Notes under the pieces: generated by a model
Databases searched by the model: none
The model's input: only the letters and a program-made list of their open reading frames with translations
Told to the model about the DNA's origin: nothing
NCBI RefSeq assembly: GCF_001601575.1
Contig: NZ_LOHZ01000037.1
Coordinates: 1-44,602 of the forward strand
DNA: 44,602 nucleotides
DNA from: Thermovenabulum gondwanense
GTDB lineage: Bacteria; Bacillota; Thermosediminibacteria; Thermosediminibacterales; Thermosediminibacteraceae
Direction of reading: 5' to 3'
Shown here: piece after piece, positions 37,491-44,602 of the stretch
How positions within the stretch are numbered: position 1 is the first letter of the stretch
Layout of the letters: every line of letters begins with the position of its first letter
Program-made: the position numbers and the translations under genes

Positions 37491-38228
37491 ATGAAGGATA
37501 TTTATTTAAGTGAAAGATTAAAAAAAATTGCTGAAATAATACCTCCAAATTCTATAGTTGCGGATATAGGTACGGATCATGCGTATCTTCCAATTTTTCT
37601 GGTAAAAAATAAAATTTCTCCCCGGGTCATCGCGGTAGAAGCCAAAAAAGGACCCTATGAAAGGGCCCTGAAAAACGTTTTTTACTATCATTGCGAAGGG
37701 AATATTGAAGTAAGGCTGGGGCAGGGACTAAAAACCATACTTCCCGAAGAAATTGATGTAGCGGTTATTGCAGGTATGGGAGGAGAAACCATAAAGAAAA
37801 TATTAGTTGAGTCCAAGGGAAAATGGGAGGTTATACCGGGTTTTATTCTTCAACCTATGAAAAACCTTTGTGAACTGAGAAGGTTTTTATTGGAGAATCG
37901 ATTCTTATTTAAAGATGAGCTGGTTATAAAAGAAAGTAATAGATTTTATGAAATATGGGTAGTGACACAAAGTAAAGATATGGAATTTAGTTTTGATTAT
38001 GTGGATATCCTTATAGGACCGATTTTGAAAAATAAAAGAGAAGAGATAGTAAAAGAGTATTTAAATGACAGAATCAATAGATTAAAGGAAAATTATAGAT
38101 TAAGCGCTAAAGGCAAAGATAAGGTAAAACAGGAAGAAATACTAAAGAAACTAAAAATATTAACGGAGGTTTTAAATAATGCCTTCTTGTGCCACGATTA
38201 TCAATATAATAGAAAAACTTGCTCCTAA
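37491..38228 (+). CDS. trmK: tRNA (adenine-22-N1)-methyltransferase TrmK
   Basis: Methylates adenine 22 of tRNA, a Gram-positive activity. The 245-residue chain has the SAM motif VADIGTDHAYLPIFL and a catalytic-type AGMGGETIKKIL. ATG at 37491 follows AAGGAG (37481-37486). An upstream ATT/ATG at 37428 lies within sigA and the terminator, so it is rejected. Its end overlaps nif3 by 50 bases. The typical Firmicute order is dnaG-sigA-trmK-nif3. Confidence 0.93.
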   Translation: MKDIYLSERLKKIAEIIPPNSIVADIGTDHAYLPIFLVKNKISPRVIAVEAKKGPYERALKNVFYYHCEGNIEVRLGQGLKTILPEEIDVAVIAGMGGETIKKILVESKGKWEVIPGFILQPMKNLCELRRFLLENRFLFKDELVIKESNRFYEIWVVTQSKDMEFSFDYVDILIGPILKNKREEIVKEYLNDRINRLKENYRLSAKGKDKVKQEEILKKLKILTEVLNNAFLCHDYQYNRKTCS

Positions 38229-39291
38229 AAACTTAGCCTTTGATTGGGACAATACGGGAATTCAGATAGGTAATTACAATAAAGAAGTAAAAAAAATATT
38301 AATAGCCCTTTCGGTAACGGAAGATGTGGTGGAATACGCTTATGAAAAGGACTTTGATATGGTGGTTGCTCATCATCCTTTAATTTTTAAACCTCTAAAA
38401 AACGTGAGAAAAGATCAACTCCTGGGAAGAATTATTTATAAAGCGATAGAGAAGGACATTACAATATACTCAGCTCATACAAATCTTGATGTGGCCGAAG
38501 AAGGTGTGAACGAGATATTGGCGCATTTACTGGGTCTGGAAAGAATAGAAATACTAAAAGAAACCTCTACGGAGCCGTTAAAAAAGATTGTTGTTTTTGT
38601 TCCTGAAGGATATGAAGATAAAATCGTGGAAGCGATGGGTAACGCAGGGGCAGGGTTCGTAGGGAAATACAGCAATTGCTCTTTTAAGGTAAAAGGAGAA
38701 GGTACTTTTAAGCCTGAAGAAGGGGCAAATCCCTTTATAGGCAAAAAGGGCAAATTAGAAAAAGTGAAAGAATATCGGATTGAAACAATCGCTCCTGAAA
38801 ATAAAGTGAAAGGGGTAATTAATGCGGTTTTAAAAGTGCACCCTTATGAAGAAGTGGCCTATGATGTATATCCTGTGGATAACGAAGGGAAAAAATACGG
38901 TATTGGGAGGATAGGATTTCTAAAACAAGAAATGTCCTTAGAGGAATTTGCCTGCCTGGTAAAAGATAAATTAGACCTTTCAACAATTAGAGTAGTAGGA
39001 GAGTTAAATAAAAAAGTAAAAAAAATAGCCGTATGCGGAGGAGCGGGCTCAGACCTTATCGGTACGGCCATTTTTAAAAATGCAGATGCATTTGTTACAG
39101 GAGATGTAAAATATCACGATGCTCTGGATGCTTTTATGCACGGTATAGCTTTAATTGATGCGGGACATTCGGCTACAGAAAAAATCGTCTTGAATAGAAT
39201 AAAAGAGTATATAGAAAAGTCTCTCGATGATATCAATCAGGAGGCTTATGTTGAGGTTTATATGGAAAAGGAATTATTTAAGTACTTGTGA
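38179..39291 (+). CDS. Nif3-like dinuclear metal centre protein (YqfO)
   Basis: A metal-dependent protein of the NIF3/GTP cyclohydrolase I type 2 family with a still unclear reaction. In 370 residues there are the N-terminal NIF3 half (DWDNTGIQIG, VVAHHPLIFKP, SAHTNLDVAEEGVN), an inserted PII/CutA-like domain (about residues 130-235), and a C-terminal NIF3 half with GDVKYHDALDA and DAGHSATE. The His and Asp residues for metals are present. ATG 38179 lies inside trmK, indicating coupling. Confidence 0.92.
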   Translation: MPSCATIINIIEKLAPKNLAFDWDNTGIQIGNYNKEVKKILIALSVTEDVVEYAYEKDFDMVVAHHPLIFKPLKNVRKDQLLGRIIYKAIEKDITIYSAHTNLDVAEEGVNEILAHLLGLERIEILKETSTEPLKKIVVFVPEGYEDKIVEAMGNAGAGFVGKYSNCSFKVKGEGTFKPEEGANPFIGKKGKLEKVKEYRIETIAPENKVKGVINAVLKVHPYEEVAYDVYPVDNEGKKYGIGRIGFLKQEMSLEEFACLVKDKLDLSTIRVVGELNKKVKKIAVCGGAGSDLIGTAIFKNADAFVTGDVKYHDALDAFMHGIALIDAGHSATEKIVLNRIKEYIEKSLDDINQEAYVEVYMEKELFKYL

Positions 39292-39324
39292 AAGAGAATG
39301 GGGAAATACCTATTCTCTTTTTTT
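39291..39324 (+). terminator. trmK-nif3 terminator
   Basis: A 12-bp stem (AAAGAGAATGGG with CCTATTCTCTTT, one G-U pair), six-base loop, then further T. The stem begins in the stop codon of nif3. Confidence 0.88.
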
Positions 39325-39352
39325 GATTTATTAAAGAAAAAGGAGGATTTTT

Positions 39353-40063
39353 ATGGGAAAAGAGATGGAACTTTTATGGGAACTTCAGCAAATAGAACAA
39401 GAAGAAAAAAAATTAATAGAAGTCTATAATGTTCTTGTGAAAAACGCCGAACTGAAGAATCTTTATCAAATCATTTTATCGGAAATGAAAGAATACGAAA
39501 GATTGGAAAATGCTTTAAAGGATAAAAGGGAAAAACAAATGCATATTGAAAAAGAAATCAAGGAAATTGAAAAAAAATATATTGAAAATGAGACCTTTTT
39601 GTACAGCGGGAAGATCAGAAATTATAAAGAAATGGAAATGTTATCGGATAATCTTAAAAAGCTAAAAGACGTAAAAACAGAAAAGGAAGAAATATTATTA
39701 AGGTATATGGAAGAAGTTTACCAATTGGAAAATTTAATAAAGCAAATTTCAAATAAAATCAGAAAAATGCAAAAAGAATATAAAGAAATTAGATTGAAAA
39801 ATAATGAGGATATTGATAAAATAAAAAAAGAAATTGAAAAATTAAGGGATCGGAAACTTGCTCTTACTGAAAATATAAAACCCGAATTGTTGACCATTTA
39901 TAAGAAAATTAAACTTACAAAAACCGATCCTGTAGCCAAGGTAATCGATTTTAAATGCAGTGGTTGCAATACAATTTTGTCATTTGCTAAAATGCAGGAG
40001 GTGAGCCAGCCCACTCTGCCGGTATATTGTGAAAGTTGTGGACGATTAATTTTTGCTGAATAA
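39353..40063 (+). CDS. Coiled-coil zinc ribbon protein (CdsZ/CT398-like)
   Basis: A 236-residue protein with a long antiparallel coiled coil (about 10-175, Lys/Glu heptads) and a C4 zinc ribbon at the end (CSGCNT and CESCGR). This matches the DUF164/C4-type zinc ribbon family found next to NIF3 in many bacteria. Function is not established in Firmicutes; relatives in Chlamydia (CT398) interact with secretion parts. The ATG follows AAAGGAGG. The nif3 terminator lies before it, so it may have its own promoter; none is clear. Confidence 0.8.
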   Translation: MGKEMELLWELQQIEQEEKKLIEVYNVLVKNAELKNLYQIILSEMKEYERLENALKDKREKQMHIEKEIKEIEKKYIENETFLYSGKIRNYKEMEMLSDNLKKLKDVKTEKEEILLRYMEEVYQLENLIKQISNKIRKMQKEYKEIRLKNNEDIDKIKKEIEKLRDRKLALTENIKPELLTIYKKIKLTKTDPVAKVIDFKCSGCNTILSFAKMQEVSQPTLPVYCESCGRLIFAE

Positions 40064-40108
40064 TCATCTAAATCTTTATTTCAATTAATAGAAAGATCGG
40101 GAGGTATT

Positions 40109-40540
40109 ATGAAGAAGTTAACATTGTACACCGATGGAGCATCCCGGGGTAATCCGGGGGATGCGGGAATTGGAATAGTAATTATTGATGAAGAAGGAAA
40201 TATAGTTAAAGAAATCAGCGATTATATCGGACAGACTACAAACAATATTGCAGAGTATAAAGCTTTGATTACTGGATTGAAGGAAGCTCTTGAATTGGAA
40301 TGTGAAGAAGTAAATGTTTTTACCGACAGCGAACTCATGGTAAAACAGATCCAGGGGGAATATCAAGTAAAAAACGAAGGTTTAAAGCCCCTTTACAAAG
40401 AGGTATTTGAGTTAATAAAGGAATTTAAAAAATTTTCTATCTGTCATGTAAGAAGAGAAATGAATAAAAGAGCAGATGAACTGGCTAATGAGGGTATTGA
40501 CCTTGCCTTAAGCGAGGATGAAATAGAAGTGGACTTTTAG
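40109..40540 (+). CDS. rnhA: Ribonuclease H-like protein (RNase HI family)
   Basis: Cuts the RNA strand of RNA-DNA hybrids. The 143-residue protein has YTDGASRGNPG with the first catalytic Asp, NNIAEYKAL with the Glu, FTDSELMVKQ with the second Asp, and a C-terminal HVRREMNKRADELAN with the last catalytic Asp. It lacks the extended basic handle of E. coli RNase HI, so it is the compact ribonuclease HI family. The ATG follows GGGAGG. rnpB starts about 35 bases after its stop. Confidence 0.92.
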   Translation: MKKLTLYTDGASRGNPGDAGIGIVIIDEEGNIVKEISDYIGQTTNNIAEYKALITGLKEALELECEEVNVFTDSELMVKQIQGEYQVKNEGLKPLYKEVFELIKEFKKFSICHVRREMNKRADELANEGIDLALSEDEIEVDF

Positions 40541-40541
40541 G

Positions 40542-40570
40542 TTGACATAATATTGTTTCCGTGATAAAAT
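40542..40570 (+). promoter_or_regulatory. rnpB promoter
   Basis: TTGACA (40542-40547) and TAAAAT (40565-40570) with 17 bases between, starting two bases after the rnhA stop. The transcript would start near 40577, at the RNase P RNA. Confidence 0.9.
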
Positions 40571-40575
40571 GTAGG

Positions 40576-40922
40576 AGCTGTGAGTAGGTCGGATGGTCGC
40601 GGATGTTTACATCCGAGGAAAGTCCGAGCTCCACAGGGCAGGGTGCTGGGTAATACCCAGTGAGGGCGACCTCAAGGAAAGTGCAACAGAAATATACCGC
40701 CTAACGTTTAACCGTTAGGTAAGGGTGGAAAGGTGAGGTAAGAGCTCACCAGCACACTGGTGACAGTGTGGCTCTGTAAACCCCACCCGGAGCAAGACCA
40801 AATAGGGGAGCTATGTGGTGGCCCGCCACGCTCCCGGGTAAGGTCGCTGGAGGTGTCAGGCAACTGACGCCCTAGATAGATGACCATCCAAGACAGAACT
40901 CGGCTTATAGACCTGCTCATAG
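40576..40922 (+). ncRNA. rnpB: RNase P RNA (class A type)
   Basis: The catalytic RNA that trims tRNA 5' ends. Conserved blocks are GAGGAAAGTCCGAGCTCCACA (positions near 40615), GGGCAGGGTGCTGGGTAA, AAAGTGCAACAGAAATATACCGCC (near 40680), AGGTAAGAGCTCACCAG, AAACCCC and ATAGATGACCATCC. The 5' and 3' ends pair (TGAGTAGGTC with GACCTGCTCA). The GTGCAACAG...ACCGCC block and the absence of B-type insertions indicate the ancestral A class. Ends are estimated to a few bases. A promoter and a strong terminator frame it. Confidence 0.97.
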
Positions 40923-40940
40923 TCCTTAAATAAATTTGCT

Positions 40941-40973
40941 AAAAAAGAGATGAAATCTTTCATCTCTTTTTTT
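40941..40973 (+). terminator. rnpB terminator
   Basis: Long stem: AAAAAAGAGATGAAA with TTTCATCTCTTTTTT and a T run, about 20 bases after the RNA end. Confidence 0.92.
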
Positions 40974-41143
40974 ATTATCCATGAATACCATTAAAGCTAA
41001 ATTTTAAGAAAAATTTCCTTTAATTTGATTCAACTTTATATTATGTCTTCACTTCGTGAAATTTTCGAAAATGGAATAGTAATAATATTAAAAAATTTAA
41101 GTTATAATTAGATTAGAATAATCAATTAAAAGGGGAGCATAGT

Positions 41144-41659
41144 ATGAACATTTTTTTAAAAGCCTTTATTTTTATTGTTATCTTCAGCGGTTTACATTTT
41201 GGATATGACCTTACAAAATGGGAGTTTTTAAAACCCATATGCGGCATTAATGAATCGGTTTTTCAACATTTAAAAATGGCTTTTTGGGCTTATTTTTTGG
41301 CAAGCATTATCGATTATTATTTTTTCAGGAATTACATAAGAAAGAAGGATTCTTTTTGGTATTCCAGGTTATTATCTTCAGTCATTGTACCCTGGATTAT
41401 TTTTTTGATATGGTACTTTATAGCTGCCATATATGGTAAAATAGAGCCCCTCTTTTTAGAGATATTGCTGGCTTTAATCGAGAGTTTTATTGGAGGTATT
41501 ATAGGAGGAATAATTGAGAAAAACATTGAAAAAATTGATTACACCTTTGGTTTTAAAATTGCGGTTTTACTTTTATTTTTTATTTCCGGGTTTTTATATG
41601 TAAGGTTTACATATAAACCGCCCTGGATAGATTTATTTACTGAACCTAATAATTTATGA
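41144..41659 (+). CDS. DUF6512-like membrane protein
   Basis: A 171-residue integral membrane protein with about five helices, of unknown function. The segment GINESVFQHLKMAFWAYFLA resembles the ESVWEHLK motif of DUF6512 proteins, and a HFGYD precedes it. The ATG follows AGGGGAG. Neighbours give no functional clue. Family membership is from motif memory only. Confidence 0.7.
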   Translation: MNIFLKAFIFIVIFSGLHFGYDLTKWEFLKPICGINESVFQHLKMAFWAYFLASIIDYYFFRNYIRKKDSFWYSRLLSSVIVPWIIFLIWYFIAAIYGKIEPLFLEILLALIESFIGGIIGGIIEKNIEKIDYTFGFKIAVLLLFFISGFLYVRFTYKPPWIDLFTEPNNL

Positions 41660-41926
41660 AAATATTGGATATTTTTTTCAAACCTTGCCCAACATAAATA
41701 TAAACAAACTTTTTGTTGCAATTTAGATCACTTTAACAAAACTATGTGCACAGATCATGACCATTATATTAGTTTCTTAACGAGAGGCTATAATTCACTC
41801 ACAGATGTTAAAGGATAGATTATTATATTTAAGACAATTTCAAAATAAATATATCATTGGGTAGATTGTATGTAATTTTGAAGGCATAGCAAAAATTAAT
41901 ATAAAAATATAAAAATAATAAATAAA
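41660..41926. other. AT-rich intergenic stretch with no recognised gene
   Basis: No coding frame with a ribosome binding site, no RNA gene and no strong repeat was seen here. It separates the DUF6512-like gene from the tRNA-Thr terminator on the other strand. Confidence 0.6.
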
Positions 41927-41957
41927 AGGCTTGGAATTTTCTCTAATTTCCAAGCCT
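41921..41957 (-). terminator. tRNA-Thr terminator
   Basis: Read leftward, AGGCTTGGAA pairs with TTCCAAGCCT over an about 8-14-base loop and is followed by TTTATTTATT. Located 17 bases after the tRNA 3' end. Confidence 0.75.
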
Positions 41958-41973
41958 AATTTTATTACCTTTA

Positions 41974-42049
41974 TGGAGCTGATGGAGGGATTCGAACCCT
42001 CGACCTGCGCATTACGAGTGCGCTGCTCTGCCGGCTGAGCTACATCAGC
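41974..42049 (-). tRNA. tRNA-Thr (anticodon CGT)
   Basis: A 76-base cloverleaf on the minus strand. Acceptor arms GCTGATG and CATCAGC pair; the anticodon loop is CTCGTAA, giving CGU, which reads ACG threonine; GGTTCGAATCC is the T arm. Discriminator T and CCA end are encoded. It has its own promoter and terminator, so it is a solitary tRNA gene. Confidence 0.97.
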
Positions 42050-42064
42050 AAAATTACAAATATT

Positions 42065-42093
42065 ATTTTATAGATTTTAGCTGAAATAGTCAA
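42065..42093 (-). promoter_or_regulatory. tRNA-Thr promoter
   Basis: On the minus strand TTGACT (42093-42088) and TAAAAT (42070-42065) are 17 bases apart, about 16 bases upstream of the tRNA. Confidence 0.82.
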
Positions 42094-42207
42094 TAAAAAA
42101 TTAATATCCATATATTAGGGTAAAAATAGTAATAATTTTATAAAGACTATAAAAATACGGAAAATTATTTTATAATAAATAATAAAGAAAGTTATGGAGG
42201 TGTTTTT

Positions 42208-42288
42208 ATTATTATTTTCAGTTATTTTTATAATCTAAACCCATGGAAGGATAATCGTAAAATGGGAACAATAATCTTGGAAGGTTAA
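42208..42288 (+). other. Possible short ORF with AUU start
   Basis: An ATT at 42208 lies seven bases after GGAGG (42196-42200) and opens 26 codons ending in TAA at 42286; the predicted peptide begins MIIFSYFYNLNPW and ends GTIILEG. Alternatively, ATG at 42194 opens a 14-residue hydrophobic peptide (MEVFLLLFSVIFII). Neither has homology I recognise. It fills part of the 322-base gap before the cupin gene and may be a leader peptide or a decayed gene. Confidence 0.25.
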
Positions 42289-42371
42289 AAGAATAAAAAT
42301 CTAAATTTTTCAACTGGGCAATTAAATTATTTATGCTAAATATTAAACAAAAAATGGGAGGAATAAAAACT

Positions 42372-42719
42372 ATGGAAGTTAAAAAACAATTGATAAAAAA
42401 CATTAATAAATCGGAGATCTATAATTTAAAGGAATTGGTAGATTACAGGGAGGGAATAATTGAAAGCAGAACGCTTTCCCAGGGGAAAAATTTGAGCATT
42501 ACTTTGTTTGCCTTCGATAAAAATGAAGAGATAAGTGCTCATTCTTCCCCCGGCGAAGCATTCGTCTATATAATAGACGGAGAAGCGGAAATAATTATAG
42601 GAGAAAAAAAATTCTGTTTAAAGGAAGGACAAACTATCATTATGCCTGCAGGCATACCACATGCCTTATTTGCAGTAGAAAGGTTCAAAATGCTTCTAAT
42701 AGTAGTATTCGAAAATTGA
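42372..42719 (+). CDS. Small cupin-domain protein
   Basis: A 115-residue single-domain cupin. The beta-barrel carries motif 1 (SSPGEAFVYIIDGEAEIIIG; only one His, at the start as AHSSPGE) and motif 2 (MPAGIPHALFA). ATG at 42372 follows GGGAGGA; the track-length upstream ATG at 42333 precedes this site and is rejected. Metal and substrate are unknown. It is 22 bases upstream of the DUF438/hemerythrin gene and likely cotranscribed with it, suggesting a joint redox or stress role. Confidence 0.85.
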   Translation: MEVKKQLIKNINKSEIYNLKELVDYREGIIESRTLSQGKNLSITLFAFDKNEEISAHSSPGEAFVYIIDGEAEIIIGEKKFCLKEGQTIIMPAGIPHALFAVERFKMLLIVVFEN

Positions 42720-42741
42720 AAATTTTAAAGGGAGGGTTTTT

Positions 42742-43971
42742 ATGTCCGAATTAATACATAACAGGGAATATAGAATAAAAACATTAAAGGAATTAATAAT
42801 GAAACTTCATCAGGGCGCAAGTATCGAAGAAGTAAAAGAAAAATTTAAAGAAGTAATCAAAGATGTATCAGCCGAAGAAATTTCTTCCATGGAACAGGAG
42901 CTGATTCAAGAAGGAATGCCAGTCCAAGAAGTTCAGAGGCTTTGTGATGTCCACACTGCAGTATTTAAAGAAACATTGGAAAAAGGGAAGGAACCTGTTG
43001 AGATTCCGGGGCATCCATTGCATACATTATTAAAAGAAAATCGTGCAATTGAAAATCTAATTGATAAAGAAATATATCCCTTACTGGAAAGGTTAAAAAA
43101 TTATCTTGAACTTGGAAAACGGGATATAGTTTTTGCGTTATTAGAAAAAATAAACTTGTTATTTGATATTGATAAACATTATAAGAAAAAAGAAGAACTA
43201 TTATTTCCCTATCTTGAAAAATACGGTATATATGGCCCTTCAAAGGTTATGTGGGGCGTAGATGATGAGATAAGAAGCGATTTGAAGCATTTAAAAGATT
43301 TGTTGACGAATTTTAGAAATGAAATAACAAAAGAAGTAGTCCAAAAGACGGAAGAGTTAACCAAAAAAATAAAAGAAATGATTTTCAAGGAGGAAAAAAT
43401 TTTATTTCCTACTGCTCAGCAAAAGCTAACGGAAGATGAATGGTACAACATATATTCTTCTGAAGGAGAGATAGGTTATTGTCTCGTAGAACCGGAAGGG
43501 GAGTGGACGCCGCAAAACATCGATGTGAATAAAATGGTAAACACTATTGCGGATGATACTACAAAAGGATTTATTAAATTTCCAACGGGGTTTATGACAC
43601 CGAAGGAAATTGAAATGATTTTTAATACATTACCTATTGATATAACCTTTGTAGATAAGGATGATACTGTAAAATATTTTTCCTCGGGAAAGGAGCGTAT
43701 TTTTACCCGGCCCAAAACTATTATCGGTAGAAAGGTACAGAATTGCCATCCGCCTGCCAGCGTGCATATTGTAGAAAAAATTTTATCGAATTTTAAGGAA
43801 GGCAAAAAGGATGTGGAAGAGTTCTGGATAGACATGCAGGGAAAATTAGTATATATTAGATACTTTGCATTAAGAGATGAAAACGGAAATTATATGGGCA
43901 CAATTGAAGTTACCCAGGAAATAAGTAAAATTAAAGAAATAAAAGGAGAAAAAAGACTTTTAGAAGAATAA
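42742..43971 (+). CDS. DUF438/hemerythrin/PAS-domain protein
   Basis: A soluble 409-residue protein with DUF438 (about 1-80), a hemerythrin HHE-like domain (about 92-230) and a C-terminal PAS domain (about 290-400). Candidate iron ligands are His in PGHPLHTLL, IDKHYKKKEELLFP, LKHLKD and Glu in FKEEKILFP. The PAS part opens at PIDITFVDKDDTVKYFS and has HPPASVH. It lacks any kinase or DNA-binding region, so it is probably a sensor or binding protein for oxygen, nitric oxide or iron-sulfur state. ATG follows GGGAGGG. It is the last gene before rRNA. Confidence 0.88.
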   Translation: MSELIHNREYRIKTLKELIMKLHQGASIEEVKEKFKEVIKDVSAEEISSMEQELIQEGMPVQEVQRLCDVHTAVFKETLEKGKEPVEIPGHPLHTLLKENRAIENLIDKEIYPLLERLKNYLELGKRDIVFALLEKINLLFDIDKHYKKKEELLFPYLEKYGIYGPSKVMWGVDDEIRSDLKHLKDLLTNFRNEITKEVVQKTEELTKKIKEMIFKEEKILFPTAQQKLTEDEWYNIYSSEGEIGYCLVEPEGEWTPQNIDVNKMVNTIADDTTKGFIKFPTGFMTPKEIEMIFNTLPIDITFVDKDDTVKYFSSGKERIFTRPKTIIGRKVQNCHPPASVHIVEKILSNFKEGKKDVEEFWIDMQGKLVYIRYFALRDENGNYMGTIEVTQEISKIKEIKGEKRLLEE

Positions 43972-44011
43972 TTAATAGGGTATATTTATCCAGGAAAAAA
44001 TAAAAAATATG

Positions 44012-44040
44012 TTGACATAAAAGTGTATATTGAATATAAT
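44012..44040 (+). promoter_or_regulatory. 5S rRNA promoter
   Basis: TTGACA (44012-44017), 17 bases, TATAAT (44035-44040): perfect consensus, about 27 bases before the 5S gene. Confidence 0.92.
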
Positions 44041-44066
44041 AATAATTGCTGTTGCAAAGAAATAAA

Positions 44067-44182
44067 GATTTCGGTGGCCATAGCGGAGGGGAAACACCGG
44101 TTCCCATACCGAACACACAGGTTAAGCCCTCCTGCGCCGATGGTACTGGGTTATCCCGGGAGAGTAGGTCGCTGCCGAAATC
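44067..44182 (+). rRNA. 5S ribosomal RNA
   Basis: About 116 bases. The terminal helix pairs GATTTCGGTGGC with GCTGCCGAAATC. The conserved inner parts are ATAGCGGAGGGGAAACACC, CCATACCGAACACACAGG and GGGAGAGTAGGTCGCTGCC. The exact ends are estimated. Its position upstream of 16S is unusual. Confidence 0.96.
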
Positions 44183-44224
44183 TTTAATTTAGTTTACAAA
44201 ATTAATAGCAAACCTGAAGGGCAT

Positions 44225-44299
44225 TCCTCGATAGCTCAGCGGTAGAGCATCCGGCTGTTAACCGGAGGGTCGCAGGTTCGAATCCTGCTCGGGGAGCCA
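44225..44299 (+). tRNA. tRNA-Asn (anticodon GTT)
   Basis: A 75-base cloverleaf. Acceptor TCCTCGA pairs with TCGGGGA (one G-U), the anticodon loop is CTGTTAA (GUU, Asn), the T arm contains GGTTCGAATCC, and the CCA end is encoded at 44297-44299. It is 42 bases after the 5S gene and probably on the same transcript. Confidence 0.97.
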
Positions 44300-44340
44300 T
44301 TTTTATTTTGACAAATACTCAAAAATTTTAAAAATTGATG

Positions 44341-44369
44341 TTGACAAAAGACGAAGCAGCTGATACAAT
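44341..44369 (+). promoter_or_regulatory. rRNA operon promoter (16S)
   Basis: TTGACA (44341-44346) and TACAAT (44364-44369), 17 bases apart. A leader of about 105 bases follows, containing a TGGCGCT/AGCGCCA hairpin (44379-44396) before the 16S 5' end. Confidence 0.85.
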
Positions 44370-44475
44370 ATAAAACTGTGGCGCTGGAAAGCGCCATGGA
44401 CCTTGGAAACTGAACAGTGTCACGCCTGAGAGTTTCAAAGAAAAGGTGTGTAAGAGAAGAAGAGCTTAAAGGATT

Positions 44476-44602
<127 letters not shown>

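Noticed and set aside
41010-41140. A promoter with TATAAT at 41103-41108 for the DUF6512-like gene
   Set aside because: No acceptable -35 element at 16-18 bases was found, so it was not listed as a feature.

Overview
The window is AT-rich chromosomal DNA of a spore-forming, low-GC Firmicute. Gene content and order resemble thermophilic Clostridia of the Thermoanaerobacterales/Thermosediminibacterales type, although no name can be proved from this sequence alone. Supporting signs are the sporulation genes (gpr, spoIIP, yqfC, yqfD, a spoIIM-like gene), the YqfO/TrmK/DnaG/SigA block, TTG starts with strong Shine-Dalgarno sites, and a class A-like RNase P RNA. No phage, insertion sequence or CRISPR array was seen.

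Layout. 1-42 holds the first codons of a divergent gene. 145-1334 is proC behind a consensus promoter and a T-box leader. 1506-4887 carries comEC and holA. 4903-6784 is a minus-strand block: a bactofilin-like membrane protein, a Gln-rich coiled-coil protein and rpsT. 6937-9983 has a YvlD-like membrane protein, the spore protease gpr, spoIIP and a small unknown gene. 10001-12944 is lepA-hemW. 12952-21060 is the heat-shock operon hrcA - archaeal-type (group III) chaperonin - grpE - dnaK - dnaJ - prmA - rsmE, with a CIRCE operator in the leader; mtaB follows. 22458-34218 is a housekeeping/sporulation run: HIT protein, rpsU, yqeY, yqfC, yqfD, phoH, yqfF, ybeY, dgkA, a YerB-like lipoprotein, recO, a spoIIM-like gene, ccpN, ppsR and dgt. 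34397-40540 is dnaG-sigA-trmK-nif3-zinc ribbon-rnhA, followed by rnpB. The right end has a DUF6512-like protein, tRNA-Thr, a cupin plus DUF438/hemerythrin/PAS pair, then 5S rRNA, tRNA-Asn and the start of a 16S rRNA gene.

Two things stand out. First, a TCP-1/thermosome-like chaperonin replaces the unrelated genes usually found between hrcA and grpE, so it should be under HrcA/CIRCE control with the DnaK machine. Second, three genes (gpr, ccpN, ppsR) have no AUG/GUG/UUG codon at the place where homology and the Shine-Dalgarno site put the start. Each has an AUA codon at that position, and holA has a well-placed AUU. This suggests repeated use of very rare initiation codons and affects how N-termini should be annotated.

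Other RNA-level features are a hairpin hiding the ribosome binding site of the unknown gene before lepA, a perfect 14-bp hairpin between dnaK and dnaJ, and an extra CIRCE arm overlapping the hrcA promoter -10 element.
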